From the NCBI RefSeq assembly GCF_000374305.1, contig NZ_KB894097.1, positions 248,001 through 312,000 of the forward strand: DNA of 64,000 nucleotides, in the 5' to 3' direction. A model generated the notes under the pieces. That model saw only the letters and a program-made list of their open reading frames with translations. It made no database searches and was not told the DNA's origin. Numbering within the stretch: the first letter of the stretch is position 1; every line of letters begins with the position of its first letter. This document shows positions 1 to 7,013 of this stretch, piece after piece. Position numbers and translations under genes: made by a program. The DNA is from Actinomadura flavalba DSM 45200. GTDB taxonomy: Bacteria > Actinomycetota > Actinomycetes > Streptosporangiales > Streptosporangiaceae.

Positions 1-201
1 GCCCGCCGCCGCGACCTGCCCGCCGCCGAGGCGCGCGGCGACGCGCTGGCCGCCGCCCGCGCGCTCGGCCACGGCGACCCCGGCCCGATGTACCGCGCCC
101 TGCACGAGGGCACGCTGCGCCTCGCCGACCTGCTCGACCGCTTCCCCGCGCCCGTGCGCGCGCCGGATTCGGGCGGTGACGATCGGGGCACGTCTCGGTG
201 A
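1..201 (+). CDS. 3' end of an unidentified protein (partial)
   Basis: Reading frame 1 is open from the window edge to a TGA at 199-201, giving 66 C-terminal residues rich in Ala, Arg and Asp, with typical high-GC third-position bias. No domain can be recognised in this tail. The next gene starts about 20 bases downstream on the same strand, so the two are probably cotranscribed. The start lies outside the window. Confidence 0.55.
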   Translation, partial: ARRRDLPAAEARGDALAAARALGHGDPGPMYRALHEGTLRLADLLDRFPAPVRAPDSGGDDRGTSR

Positions 202-220
202 GACGGCGAAGGGGGCGGCC

Positions 221-1159
221 ATGGCGGACTCGTTTCTGACCGGGGTGGACTGGACCGGCACCGTGCTGACGGTCGCGGGCACGCTCACCGGCGCGCCGGG
301 CCCGCTGCGGCTGCGGCTGCGCGAACGGGAGGACGGCCGCGTCATCGACTGCCCCGGCACGTGCGTCACCGCCGCACCCGACGACGGCGCCGCGACGTTC
401 CGCGCCGAACTGGCCGTGGCCACCGCCGACTCCGGCGGCCCGCTGCCGCGCGGCCTGTGGGACCTCCTCCTCGTCGACGGCGCCGAGATCCCCGTCGGCC
501 CGCTGCGCGACCCGGCGCTCGACCTCGGCCCGCACCGCGCCTTCCTGCCCGGCGGCACCACCGTCACCGCCTACCTCAGCCTCGCGGGCACGCTCGCGCT
601 CGACGTCGGCGGCGACCCGCACGCCGCCGGCACCGTGCCTGCGCGGCGGCTCGCCTGGAACGACGCCGACGACGAACTCGTCGTCGGCGGCGAGATCCCG
701 TTCGAGCCCGGGGAGAGCCCCGTCTCGGCGACGATGGCGCTGCGCGAACGCCGCACCGGCCGCGTCTACGAGGTCATCGCCGCGCTCCACCCCGGCCCCG
801 CGTGCCTGGGCTTCACCGCGTCCGTGCCGCTCACCCGCGCGTTCGTGGACGATCCGCTGCCGCGCGGCGTCTGGGACGTCTACCTCGTGCTCGGCTTCGC
901 CGGGCTGCACCGCGAGCTGCGCGTCCTGGCGCCGGGCGAGCCGATCGAGCTTCAGGTGTGGCGGCGGCTGCACCCGGTGCGCGTCACGTCGACGCGGGCG
1001 CCCGAGCCGCTGGCCGTCACGGTCGGGCGGTTCGCCGGGCGGCGGCTCAACGGCGGCGCCGGCGACGGCGCGTCCGGGGCCGCGGCCGGTCCCAGTCCCG
1101 CGACCAGTCCCGCGACCAGTCCCGGCCCCACTCCCGGGACGCCGCCGCGAGTGTGGTGA
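221..1159 (+). CDS. hypothetical protein with two tandem beta-rich repeats
   Basis: A 312-residue protein of unknown function. ATG at 221 is preferred because a purine-rich stretch (gaaggggg) precedes it; an in-frame GTG at 176 is an alternative. The sequence contains two related units. Each opens with a Trp-Thr/Asn-Gly/Asp strand, has an LRERxxGRV-type strand and ends in LPRG(L/V)WD; they span about residues 5-110 and 145-260. This is consistent with two immunoglobulin-like or beta-sandwich domains. The C-terminal 50 residues are low-complexity Gly/Ala followed by Ser-Pro-Ala-Thr repeats. No signal peptide or membrane segment is evident. The last 113 bases overlap the 3' end of the opposite-strand gene at 1047-1721. 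Confidence 0.7.
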   Translation: MADSFLTGVDWTGTVLTVAGTLTGAPGPLRLRLREREDGRVIDCPGTCVTAAPDDGAATFRAELAVATADSGGPLPRGLWDLLLVDGAEIPVGPLRDPALDLGPHRAFLPGGTTVTAYLSLAGTLALDVGGDPHAAGTVPARRLAWNDADDELVVGGEIPFEPGESPVSATMALRERRTGRVYEVIAALHPGPACLGFTASVPLTRAFVDDPLPRGVWDVYLVLGFAGLHRELRVLAPGEPIELQVWRRLHPVRVTSTRAPEPLAVTVGRFAGRRLNGGAGDGASGAAAGPSPATSPATSPGPTPGTPPRVW

Positions 1160-1721
1160 GCGACCCGACGATCATGATGCCGCCCGCCAGGTTGAACGAC
1201 GCGGTCCCCGCGATGGCGTCGGCCGGGGCGCGCACCGTCAGCGGCAGCAGCGTCACCAGGCCCACCACGATCGCGCCGATCCAGCCGAACGCGCGCACCG
1301 GCCGCGCCGCCGTCCCGATGAGGACGTGCAGCAGCGCGGTCGCCTGGAGCGTCGCGGCGCCCGCGCAGACGCCGTAGGCCGTCGCCGCCTCGCCCGCCCC
1401 GGCGCTCGCCGCGACGAACACGGGCATCTGCGCGTCGAACAGGGACCGCAGCAGGTACGCGGTGAGGCTCGCCAGCCCGGCCGCGGCGGCGGCCAGCGCC
1501 GCCCCGCACAGCCACAGGCGGCGCAGCGAGATGCGCGGCGGCTCGGCCAGCGCGTCGTGCAGGGCGACGAAGTCGTCGTAGCGGTGCATCAGCGGGTCGG
1601 CCGCGGGCTTGACGGCCGCGCGGCACCGGAACGACCGCCGGTAGGACGCCGGAAGGCCGGGAGCCCCGCGTCCGCGGTGGGCTCCGCCGGACGACGACGC
1701 GCCGGGCCTGCTCTCGCTCAT
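1047..1721 (-). CDS. small integral membrane protein of unknown function
   Basis: A 224-residue protein. After a basic cytoplasmic-looking N-terminus of about 65 residues come about four hydrophobic segments: roughly 70-92, 100-120, 125-165 and 175-195. The layout, with a long loop between the first two helices and a PLTV stretch before the last, is reminiscent of DUF6069-type actinobacterial membrane proteins, but that assignment is tentative. The start at 1721 has a good ribosome site (ggggagggg) upstream. The C-terminal tail, with three DWSRDW-like units and an Arg run, is encoded antisense to the Ser-Pro-Ala-Thr repeat of the convergent gene, so the true 3' end may be poorly conserved. 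Confidence 0.65.
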   Translation of the reverse strand: MSESRPGASSSGGAHRGRGAPGLPASYRRSFRCRAAVKPAADPLMHRYDDFVALHDALAEPPRISLRRLWLCGAALAAAAAGLASLTAYLLRSLFDAQMPVFVAASAGAGEAATAYGVCAGAATLQATALLHVLIGTAARPVRAFGWIGAIVVGLVTLLPLTVRAPADAIAGTASFNLAGGIMIVGSLTTLAAASREWGRDWSRDWSRDWDRPRPRTRRRRRRR

Positions 1722-1878
1722 GCGTCCCCTCCCCGATCCGGACGATCGGAGTGCTACCCGGGGCCGTTCCGGCGGACTCCCGACCGCTTCGCCTCTTTGT
1801 CGTCATTTGATCGTCCCCGGGGGTGTCGCGCCCGTTAGGATGATCTTGCCCCCGTGACCGGAAGGCGGACCACGCCCC

Positions 1879-2064
1879 GTGCCTCCTCCCCCCTCCCCCG
1901 AACCGCCCGAGGACGACGAGTCCGGCACCGCCGTCGGCCGGTTCCTGCGGTGGCTCGCGCCGCCCGGCGAGCACGACGACTGGCTCGAACCGGACCTCGA
2001 TCCGGACGGCGAGAACGAGTCCGGCCCCGGCGACGGCCTACTGAAATTCCGGAATTCCGATTAA
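1879..2064 (+). CDS. small acidic hypothetical protein
   Basis: A possible 61-residue, Pro-, Asp- and Glu-rich protein starting at GTG 1879, with a gaaggcgg stretch about ten bases upstream. It contains one hydrophobic-aromatic motif, GRFLRWLAPP, and ends with a TAA. Nothing is recognised. It lies about 40 bases upstream of the winged-helix gene on the same strand and could share its transcript. The 157-base gap between 1722 and 1878 is the only promoter-sized region for this strand. Confidence 0.4.
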   Translation: MPPPPSPEPPEDDESGTAVGRFLRWLAPPGEHDDWLEPDLDPDGENESGPGDGLLKFRNSD

Positions 2065-2105
2065 GCTGGAGCGGGTCACCGCCGCCGATCTCCGAGGGGT
2101 CCGCC

Positions 2106-2573
2106 CTGAGCAGCATCGAGGACCGCGTCCGCGCCCTTGAGGAGCGCGTCGCCGCGCTGGAGGCGCGCGCCGCCGAGCCGCCCGCCGCGTCCGCCCCGCC
2201 CGACGAGACCGGGCACATCGCCTACGGCGGCAAGGCCGAACTCGGCGGCTACGGGTGGGAGTGGAACTCGGTCCGCTCCCCCGGCGCGCTGCTCGGGCTG
2301 CCCGCCGCGCCGCTCGCCGCCGTCCTGGCCGCCGCCGGGCACCCCGCCCGGCTGGAGGTGCTGCGCGTCCTCGCACTCGGGCCGCGCGGCGTCGCCGACC
2401 TTCAGGCCGAGCTCGGGCTCGGGTCGGCCGGGCAGCTCTACCACCACCTCAAGGCGCTCACCGGCGCCGGGCTCGTCGAGCAGACCGAACGCGCCGTCTA
2501 CCGGCTGCCGGGACGGGCCGTCTTCCCCGTCCTGGCACTGCTCGCCGCCGCCGCCGACGTCTCCCGGACGTGA
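2106..2573 (+). CDS. winged-helix (ArsR-like) transcriptional regulator with N-terminal coiled coil
   Basis: About 155 residues. Residues 1-22 form a heptad-patterned coiled coil (SSIEDRVRALEERVAALEAR). Residues 75-150 resemble an ArsR-type winged helix, with an AxxGHPARLEVLRVL helix and a QLYHHLKALTGAGLVEQ recognition helix plus wing. No metal-binding Cys is seen. The natural start appears to be CTG at 2106: there is no ATG, GTG or TTG in frame near the start of the coiled coil, and gagggg lies about seven bases upstream of the CTG. It probably acts as a dimeric repressor. A strong hairpin terminator follows immediately. Confidence 0.75.
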   Translation: MSSIEDRVRALEERVAALEARAAEPPAASAPPDETGHIAYGGKAELGGYGWEWNSVRSPGALLGLPAAPLAAVLAAAGHPARLEVLRVLALGPRGVADLQAELGLGSAGQLYHHLKALTGAGLVEQTERAVYRLPGRAVFPVLALLAAAADVSRT

Positions 2574-2575
2574 GA

Positions 2576-2619
2576 AACGCCCGGAGGGAGCGCGGCGAAC
2601 CGCGATCCCTCCGGGCGTT
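2576..2619. terminator. bidirectional hairpin terminator
   Basis: A perfect 14-base stem (2576-2589 pairing with 2606-2619) with a 16-base loop lies between the convergent winged-helix gene and glnII. The arms read aacgcccggaggga and its complement. Confidence 0.85.
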
Positions 2620-2639
2620 CCGCGCCGGAAGGGGGGAGA

Positions 2640-3659
2640 TCAGACCTGGCCGGCCTTCTCCAGCGCCGCGCAGCAGGTGTTCACCAGCAGGCGGGTGACG
2701 TTGTACGGGTCGATGTTGGCGTTGGGGCGGCGGTCCTCGATGTAGCCCTTCTTGTCCACCTCGACCTGCCACGGGATGCGCACCGACGCGCCGCGGTTCG
2801 AGACGCCGTAGCTGTACTCGTCGAACGGGGCGGTCTCGTGCTGGCCGGTGAGCCGGTCGGCGATGCCGTGGCCGTAGCCCGCGATGTGCTCCTCGACCTT
2901 GCCCTCGGCGCCCATCGACTCGCAGGCCGTCACGATGGCGTCGTAGCCCTCGCGCATCGCCTTGGTGGAGAAGTTGGTGTGCGCGCCCGCGCCGTTCCAG
3001 TCGCCCTTGGCCGGCTTGGGGTCGATGCTCGCCGCGACGTTGTGGTCCTCGGCGATGCGGTACAGCAGCCAGCGCGCGACCCACAGGTGGTCGGAGACCT
3101 CCAGCGGGCCCGCCGGGCCGATCTGGAACTCCCACTGGCCGGGCATGACCTCGGCGTTGATGCCGGAGAGCTTGAGGCCGGCCGCCAGGCAGGCGTCCAT
3201 GTGGTCCTCGACGATGTCGCGGCCGAACACCTCGTCGGCGCCGACGCCGCAGTAGTACGGGCCCTGCGGGGCCGGGAAGCCGGTCTCGGGGAAGCCGAGC
3301 GGGCGGTCGGCCTTGAAGAAGGTGTACTCCTGCTCGATGCCGAACCAGGAGTCCTGCGCGGCGTACTGCTCCGCGACCGGACGCAGCTTGGCGCGGTTGT
3401 TCGTCGGGTGCGGGGTGCCGTCGACGAGGTAGACCTCGCACAGGACGAGCTTGTGGTCACCGCCGCGGATCGGGTCGGGACACGAGAAGACCGGCTTGAG
3501 CACGCAGTCCGAGTTGTCGCCCGGGGCCTGGTTCGTGCTGGAGCCGTCGAAGCCCCAGTCGGGCAGCGGCACGCCGTCGGCCACGATCTTGGTCTTGGAC
3601 CGCAGCCGGGCGGTGGGCTCGGTGCCGTCGATCCAGATGTACTCGGCCTTGTAGGTCAA
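2640..3659 (-). CDS. glnII: glutamine synthetase, type II (eukaryotic-like)
   Basis: Catalyses ATP-dependent synthesis of glutamine from glutamate and ammonium in the cytosol. The 339-residue length fits the short GSII family rather than the ~470-residue GlnA of type I. Visible motifs are DGSSTNQAPGDNSD near residues 38-51, the metal-binding FGIEQEYTFF near 107-115 and the GAGAHTNFSTK signature. The start chosen is TTG at 3659, preceded by gaaggga, because family members begin with TYKAEYIWIDG; reading further upstream would add a non-conserved Cys-rich extension. It is monocistronic, bounded by a terminator downstream and a 234-base regulatory region upstream with a GlnR-like element. In actinomycetes GlnII is normally the nitrogen-regulated secondary enzyme. 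Confidence 0.95.
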   Translation of the reverse strand: MTYKAEYIWIDGTEPTARLRSKTKIVADGVPLPDWGFDGSSTNQAPGDNSDCVLKPVFSCPDPIRGGDHKLVLCEVYLVDGTPHPTNNRAKLRPVAEQYAAQDSWFGIEQEYTFFKADRPLGFPETGFPAPQGPYYCGVGADEVFGRDIVEDHMDACLAAGLKLSGINAEVMPGQWEFQIGPAGPLEVSDHLWVARWLLYRIAEDHNVAASIDPKPAKGDWNGAGAHTNFSTKAMREGYDAIVTACESMGAEGKVEEHIAGYGHGIADRLTGQHETAPFDEYSYGVSNRGASVRIPWQVEVDKKGYIEDRRPNANIDPYNVTRLLVNTCCAALEKAGQV

Positions 3660-3726
3660 CGTCGGGTTCCCTTCGTCCGGCGGCCGTGCGGTGAGGTTCG
3701 GCCGAGAACGAGGTTGACAACCCGGG

Positions 3727-3764
3727 GTTTCACACCTGTTGCCCATATGTGAACGGCATGTAAA
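3727..3764 (-). promoter_or_regulatory. candidate GlnR-binding element upstream of glnII
   Basis: On the minus strand four pentamers recur at exact 11-base spacing: TTTAC, TTCAC, GCAAC and GAAAC, each separated by 6 bases. This matches the architecture of the actinobacterial GlnR box (gTnAC-n6-GaAAC repeated), with the last half-site perfect and the others degenerate. It sits 68-105 bases upstream of the glnII start. The site is inferred from pattern only. Confidence 0.5.
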
Positions 3765-3893
3765 ACACCATCTGACCTGGTTTAACACTCCGGAAAACGG
3801 TCACGGATGTGGCCTGTTTCACTCTTCTCGCCCCATGGGAGCCCCAAACGATCACCCCTGGACGCGGCCCGGCGGCCCCGCCAGACTGACCGC

Positions 3894-4163
3894 GTGACCC
3901 CCACCCCCGCCCGGCGCCGCCTGCTGGAGGAGCGCCACGTCTACACCCGCGACCTGGACCGCGACCCGGCACTCCTGGACGACTGCCCGCACCGCTACAT
4001 CTTCGTGATCGCGACGCAGCGCATCCTCAAGCTCGCGCCGCTCTCCGGGGCGCTCCCCGCGCTCCTCGCCACCGTCGAGTCCCTGGAGGCCAAGGGCTGG
4101 GAACCCGTCGCCTGGTCGCTGGAATCGCAGTCCGACTCCGGTGTCGTCATGCGCCGGCGTTGA
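3894..4163 (+). CDS. conserved-looking small hypothetical protein
   Basis: An 89-residue soluble protein starting at GTG 3894. It has a charged N-terminus (RRRLLEERHVYTRDLDRD) and a C-terminal alpha/beta-looking part with LLATVESLEAKGWEPVAWSLE. No catalytic motif or Cys cluster beyond one CPHRY is seen. It is divergent from glnII and shares its upstream region, which may imply nitrogen-linked control. Function unknown. Confidence 0.6.
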   Translation: MTPTPARRRLLEERHVYTRDLDRDPALLDDCPHRYIFVIATQRILKLAPLSGALPALLATVESLEAKGWEPVAWSLESQSDSGVVMRRR

Positions 4164-4243
4164 CATGTTCGTCACCTTGAGTGACTGAACTGAGCCGCGG
4201 CCATCACTTTCCGTGACCGTCACCGAGGTGGTGTCATGACCTC

Positions 4244-5230
4244 GTGCGTCAGTTGAGTCGGCGGGTGCGGCAGCGGGCGTGGCCGGTGCGGCGGATCGCC
4301 GTCGCCTGCGGCATCGTGCTCTTCCTCGCGGGTCTGCTCGTGTTCCTGTGGCGGGGCCCGTGGTGGCTGGACGGGGAGTTCCTCAGCCGCGCGCGGTTGC
4401 AGGAGGGCGGAGCCGGTCTCGTGACGGGGTTCCGCGCGACCGTCGTGCAGGTGCTGATCGGGGCGGCGGCCGTGACGGCGCTGTGGTTCACCGGGCAGAA
4501 CTACCGGCTTGCCCGGCGCGGCCAGGTCACCGACCGGTTCATCCAGGCGCTGGAGCGGCTGGCCTCCGAGGAGGTGTACGTCCGGTACGGGGGCGTGCTC
4601 GCGCTGGCGCAGATCATCGACGACGACCCGGCGCAGGGCATGCACGCGACGCAGGTGCTCGCGGCGTTCGTCCGGCAGCGCGCGCCGCGCCACCCGGCCA
4701 TGGCCAAGGCGGAGGGGCCGTCCCCGGCGCGACTGCCCGGGACGCCCGACGAGGACGTCCAGGCGGCGCTGAGCACCCTGACGTCCGGGGCGTACCGCCG
4801 CCACGCCGAACGGGACACCGTGGACCTCCAGAACGTCCACCTGGCGGGCGCGAACCTGCCCGGCGCCGACCTGCGCGGCATCCGCCTGGGCCGCTCCAAC
4901 CTGACCGGCGCGAACCTCACCGGCGCCGACCTCGCGGGCGCCGACCTGACCGGCGCGGATCTCAGCGACGCCGACCTGCGCGGCGCGCTCCTCGACGACG
5001 CGCACCTCATCCGCTCGCTGCTGGCCCGCGCCGACCTCACCGGCGCCCGGCTGCGCGGCACGGACCTGACCGGCGCCGACCTGCGCGGCGCCGTCCTGGC
5101 CGGGGCGGACCTGCGCGACGCCCACCTGTCGGCCGCCGACCTGCGCGCCACGTCCGGCCTCGATCCCGACGCCTACACCGGCACCCACCACGACCACGCC
5201 ACCCTCGTCCCCGAGGGCCTGGAAACCTGA
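4244..5230 (+). CDS. membrane-anchored pentapeptide-repeat protein
   Basis: A 328-residue protein. Two hydrophobic segments lie near residues 18-36 and 66-84, followed by a helical region (about 90-190) that resembles the cytoplasmic stalk of actinobacterial pentapeptide proteins. About 20 tandem A(D/N)LxxA-type pentapeptides follow (roughly 200-300), with units such as ANLTG, ADLAG and ADLRG. These predict a right-handed quadrilateral beta-helix facing the cytosol. GTG at 4244 is the only sensible start, as the nearby ATG at 4236 runs into a stop after six codons. The family has diverse scaffold or gyrase-mimic roles, and the specific role here is unknown. Confidence 0.85.
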   Translation: MRQLSRRVRQRAWPVRRIAVACGIVLFLAGLLVFLWRGPWWLDGEFLSRARLQEGGAGLVTGFRATVVQVLIGAAAVTALWFTGQNYRLARRGQVTDRFIQALERLASEEVYVRYGGVLALAQIIDDDPAQGMHATQVLAAFVRQRAPRHPAMAKAEGPSPARLPGTPDEDVQAALSTLTSGAYRRHAERDTVDLQNVHLAGANLPGADLRGIRLGRSNLTGANLTGADLAGADLTGADLSDADLRGALLDDAHLIRSLLARADLTGARLRGTDLTGADLRGAVLAGADLRDAHLSAADLRATSGLDPDAYTGTHHDHATLVPEGLET

Positions 5231-5264
5231 ACGGAAGAGGAAAGGCAGGGAGAGGTGAATTCGG

Positions 5265-5337
5265 TGGGGCTGGCCGGGCTCGAACCGACGACCTGCGAGG
5301 TGTAAGCTCGCTGCGCTCCCAACTGCGCTACAGCCCC
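5265..5337 (-). tRNA. tRNA-Val (anticodon UAC)
   Basis: Read on the minus strand this 73-base sequence folds as a complete cloverleaf. It has a seven-pair acceptor (GGGGCTG/CAGCCCC), a GCGC/GCGC D stem, a GCGAG/CTCGC anticodon stem with loop CTTACAC, and a T arm with loop TTCGAGC. Anticodon TAC decodes GUA valine. Position 73 is A, and no CCA is encoded. Confidence 0.95.
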
Positions 5338-5420
5338 TGGCCGTCCCGACGATACCGTCTCGGGCGCCGATCGAGGTACTCGGGTTTTCGGAGCCGCCCG
5401 CGCTTCGCGGCCGCCGGTGC

Positions 5421-5819
5421 TCAGAGCTTGAGGATGCCGTCGCGCATGGCCACGACCGTCGCCTCGGTCCGGCTGCGGACGCCCAGTTTGCCGAACACGG
5501 CGTGCAGGTGATTACGGACCGTCCTCTCGGAGATTCTCAGGTTCCGGGCGATGCCGCGATTGGCCAGGCCCGTCCCGGCGAGCACCAGCACCTGACGCTC
5601 GCGTTCGGTCAGCGCGCATCCGGGGACGGGACCGTGCTCGGCCGGCGCCGGGCCGCCGGAGTCGGCGGGGCCCGCGAGGGCGCGGGCCCGGGCGGCCTCC
5701 AGCGTCCGCAGCAGTTCCTCCTGCTCGCGCAGCAGGCCGCGCGCCCGGACGATCGCCGCGTCGAGCTGCACCAGCGTCGGCCGGTGTCCCCGGCAGCACG
5801 GCTCCTCGGGCTCAGCCAT
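5421..5819 (-). CDS. LuxR-family helix-turn-helix regulator
   Basis: A 132-residue protein with a helical, coiled-coil-like N-terminal half (about residues 14-50; AAIVRARGLLREQEELLRTL) and a GerE/LuxR DNA-binding domain at about 68-130. The latter has the hallmark LTERERQVLVLAGTG, NRGIARNLRISERTVRNHL and VFGKLGVRSR elements. There is no receiver or ligand domain, so it resembles the small orphan LuxR regulators of biosynthetic clusters. Its ATG overlaps the end of the HisF-like gene by eight bases, implying translational coupling. It probably controls part of cluster 1. Confidence 0.85.
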   Translation of the reverse strand: MAEPEEPCCRGHRPTLVQLDAAIVRARGLLREQEELLRTLEAARARALAGPADSGGPAPAEHGPVPGCALTERERQVLVLAGTGLANRGIARNLRISERTVRNHLHAVFGKLGVRSRTEATVVAMRDGILKL

Positions 5820-6585
5820 CGGCGAGGGCGGCGCGGACGTGGGCCTCCGCTTCGGACACCGTGTGGCTGCCGTCGTGGAGCATCTTCTGGGTGAGGGCGT
5901 AGGCGGCCCCGGCGGCCAGTCCCTCGTGCAGGTGCCGGAGCGTGCCGCACCCGCCGGACGCGATCACCGGGACGGGCACGGCCTCGGTCATCGTCCGCAC
6001 CAGGTCCAGGTCGTACCCGGCGCCGGTCCCCTCCTGGTCCAGGCTGTTGGGCAGGATGTGCCCGGCGCCCAGGTCGGTGAGCATCCGGGCCCAGGTGACG
6101 GCGTCCAACGGCGTCTCCACGTCCTCCCCCTGGATGACGACGTTCCACCGCCCGTCCGCCGTCCGCTGCACGTTCATGACGCCGAGGACGCGGTCGGAGC
6201 CGTACCGTTCGACGACGTCGTGCAGGACGGAGGGCCGTTCGACCGACGTGGTGCTGAGCCCCACCGCGTCGGCCCCCGCCTCGTACAGCCGTTCGAGGGC
6301 GTCGGCCGACGGCGCGATCCCGTTGGCGACCGTCACCCACAGCCGGACGTCGTTCGCCCGCGCCCGCTCGACGACCTCCAGCCCGGCGGCGCTGCGCTCC
6401 CAGGAGTCCTGCACGTCGATGAAGATCCGGGTGGCCCCCTGCGCGCGATAACGCCGGATGATCTCGGCCGGGTCCGAGGGGTCCACGAGCCCGGGAATGC
6501 CCGAGGGCGCCGTCGCCCGCCCGCCGACGATGTCGATCGTCGGAATGATCAGTGAATGCCCCGCTCGATCGCCACTCGCCACCAT
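5812..6585 (-). CDS. HisF-like (beta/alpha)8-barrel protein, probably cluster-specific
   Basis: About 257 residues resembling the cyclase subunit of imidazole glycerol phosphate synthase. It has an N-terminal LIIPTIDIVGGRA strand, GAGHILPNSLDQEGTGAGYD (cf. HisF LTSMDRDGTKSGYD) and VPVIASGGCGTLRHL phosphate-binding loops. The first catalytic Asp (HisF D11) is kept in PTIDI. The region equivalent to the second (HisF D130) reads GVMNVQR, with Asn for Asp, and the phosphate-loop Lys of authentic HisF is missing. No HisH-like glutaminase is nearby. Starts at 6585 or 6588 (ATGATG) follow an aaaggag ribosome site. It is probably a repurposed family member acting on a phosphosugar or imidazole-type intermediate; the substrate is not predictable. 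Confidence 0.8.
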   Translation of the reverse strand: MVASGDRAGHSLIIPTIDIVGGRATAPSGIPGLVDPSDPAEIIRRYRAQGATRIFIDVQDSWERSAAGLEVVERARANDVRLWVTVANGIAPSADALERLYEAGADAVGLSTTSVERPSVLHDVVERYGSDRVLGVMNVQRTADGRWNVVIQGEDVETPLDAVTWARMLTDLGAGHILPNSLDQEGTGAGYDLDLVRTMTEAVPVPVIASGGCGTLRHLHEGLAAGAAYALTQKMLHDGSHTVSEAEAHVRAALADG

Positions 6586-7013
6586 CATGTCTCCTTTCGC
6601 GGCGTCCGGCATGGTCTTTCCCGCAGTTCTGACGCGAACCTGACGCTCCTCTGATGCAGGGCTGATCGCGTTTCTCCGCGCCACCGGGAACGGTCCTCCC
6701 GTCCGGCGCGCCCGACCGGCATCACCTGCGTTCCGCCCGGTGTCGGCCGCCTCCGGCGCACCGGCCCGGACGGTCCCGGCGCGCCGGGGTCACGTCCTCG
6801 GCGGACGCCGCGCGGGGCGGCGGAAGAAACGAACACCGCCGCCCGGAGTTTCCCGCCGAGAAGTGGGGAGGGCGGGCTTCGGCCACGGCCGCCGCGTCCG
6901 ATTGCCGGAGACGATGATTTTTTTGCCGCTAAGCCGTCGTTAATGGTATCCTGAGACTCGCGGTTCGATCATGAGATGATCGTTCATCTGCAATGCCCGG
7001 CGAGGGATGAGCC
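6586..7013. other. divergent intergenic region between HisF-like gene and SARP gene
   Basis: About 430 bases carrying the promoters of both flanking genes. The half next to the SARP gene (6905-7010) is distinctly AT-richer than the surroundings and holds a T-run and an inverted repeat at 6966-6982. No open reading frame in the rest looks convincing. Confidence 0.6.
6966..6982. promoter_or_regulatory. inverted repeat, candidate operator of the SARP gene
   Basis: Perfect 7-base arms, CGATCAT - GAG - ATGATCG, located 32-48 bases upstream of the SARP start codon. This is where a repressor or activator would meet the core promoter. Confidence 0.4.

Noticed and set aside
4830..5150. CRISPR-like short repeats
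   Set aside because: The regular 15-base periodicity is explained by pentapeptide codons (ADLxG units) within a coding gene.
5265..5337. tRNA-Val as an integration site bounding a genomic island
   Set aside because: No direct repeat of the tRNA 3' end and no integrase gene is seen on either side within the window.
5812..6585. Genuine histidine-biosynthesis hisF
   Set aside because: No other his genes are adjacent, the second catalytic Asp is replaced and the gene is coupled to a cluster LuxR regulator.
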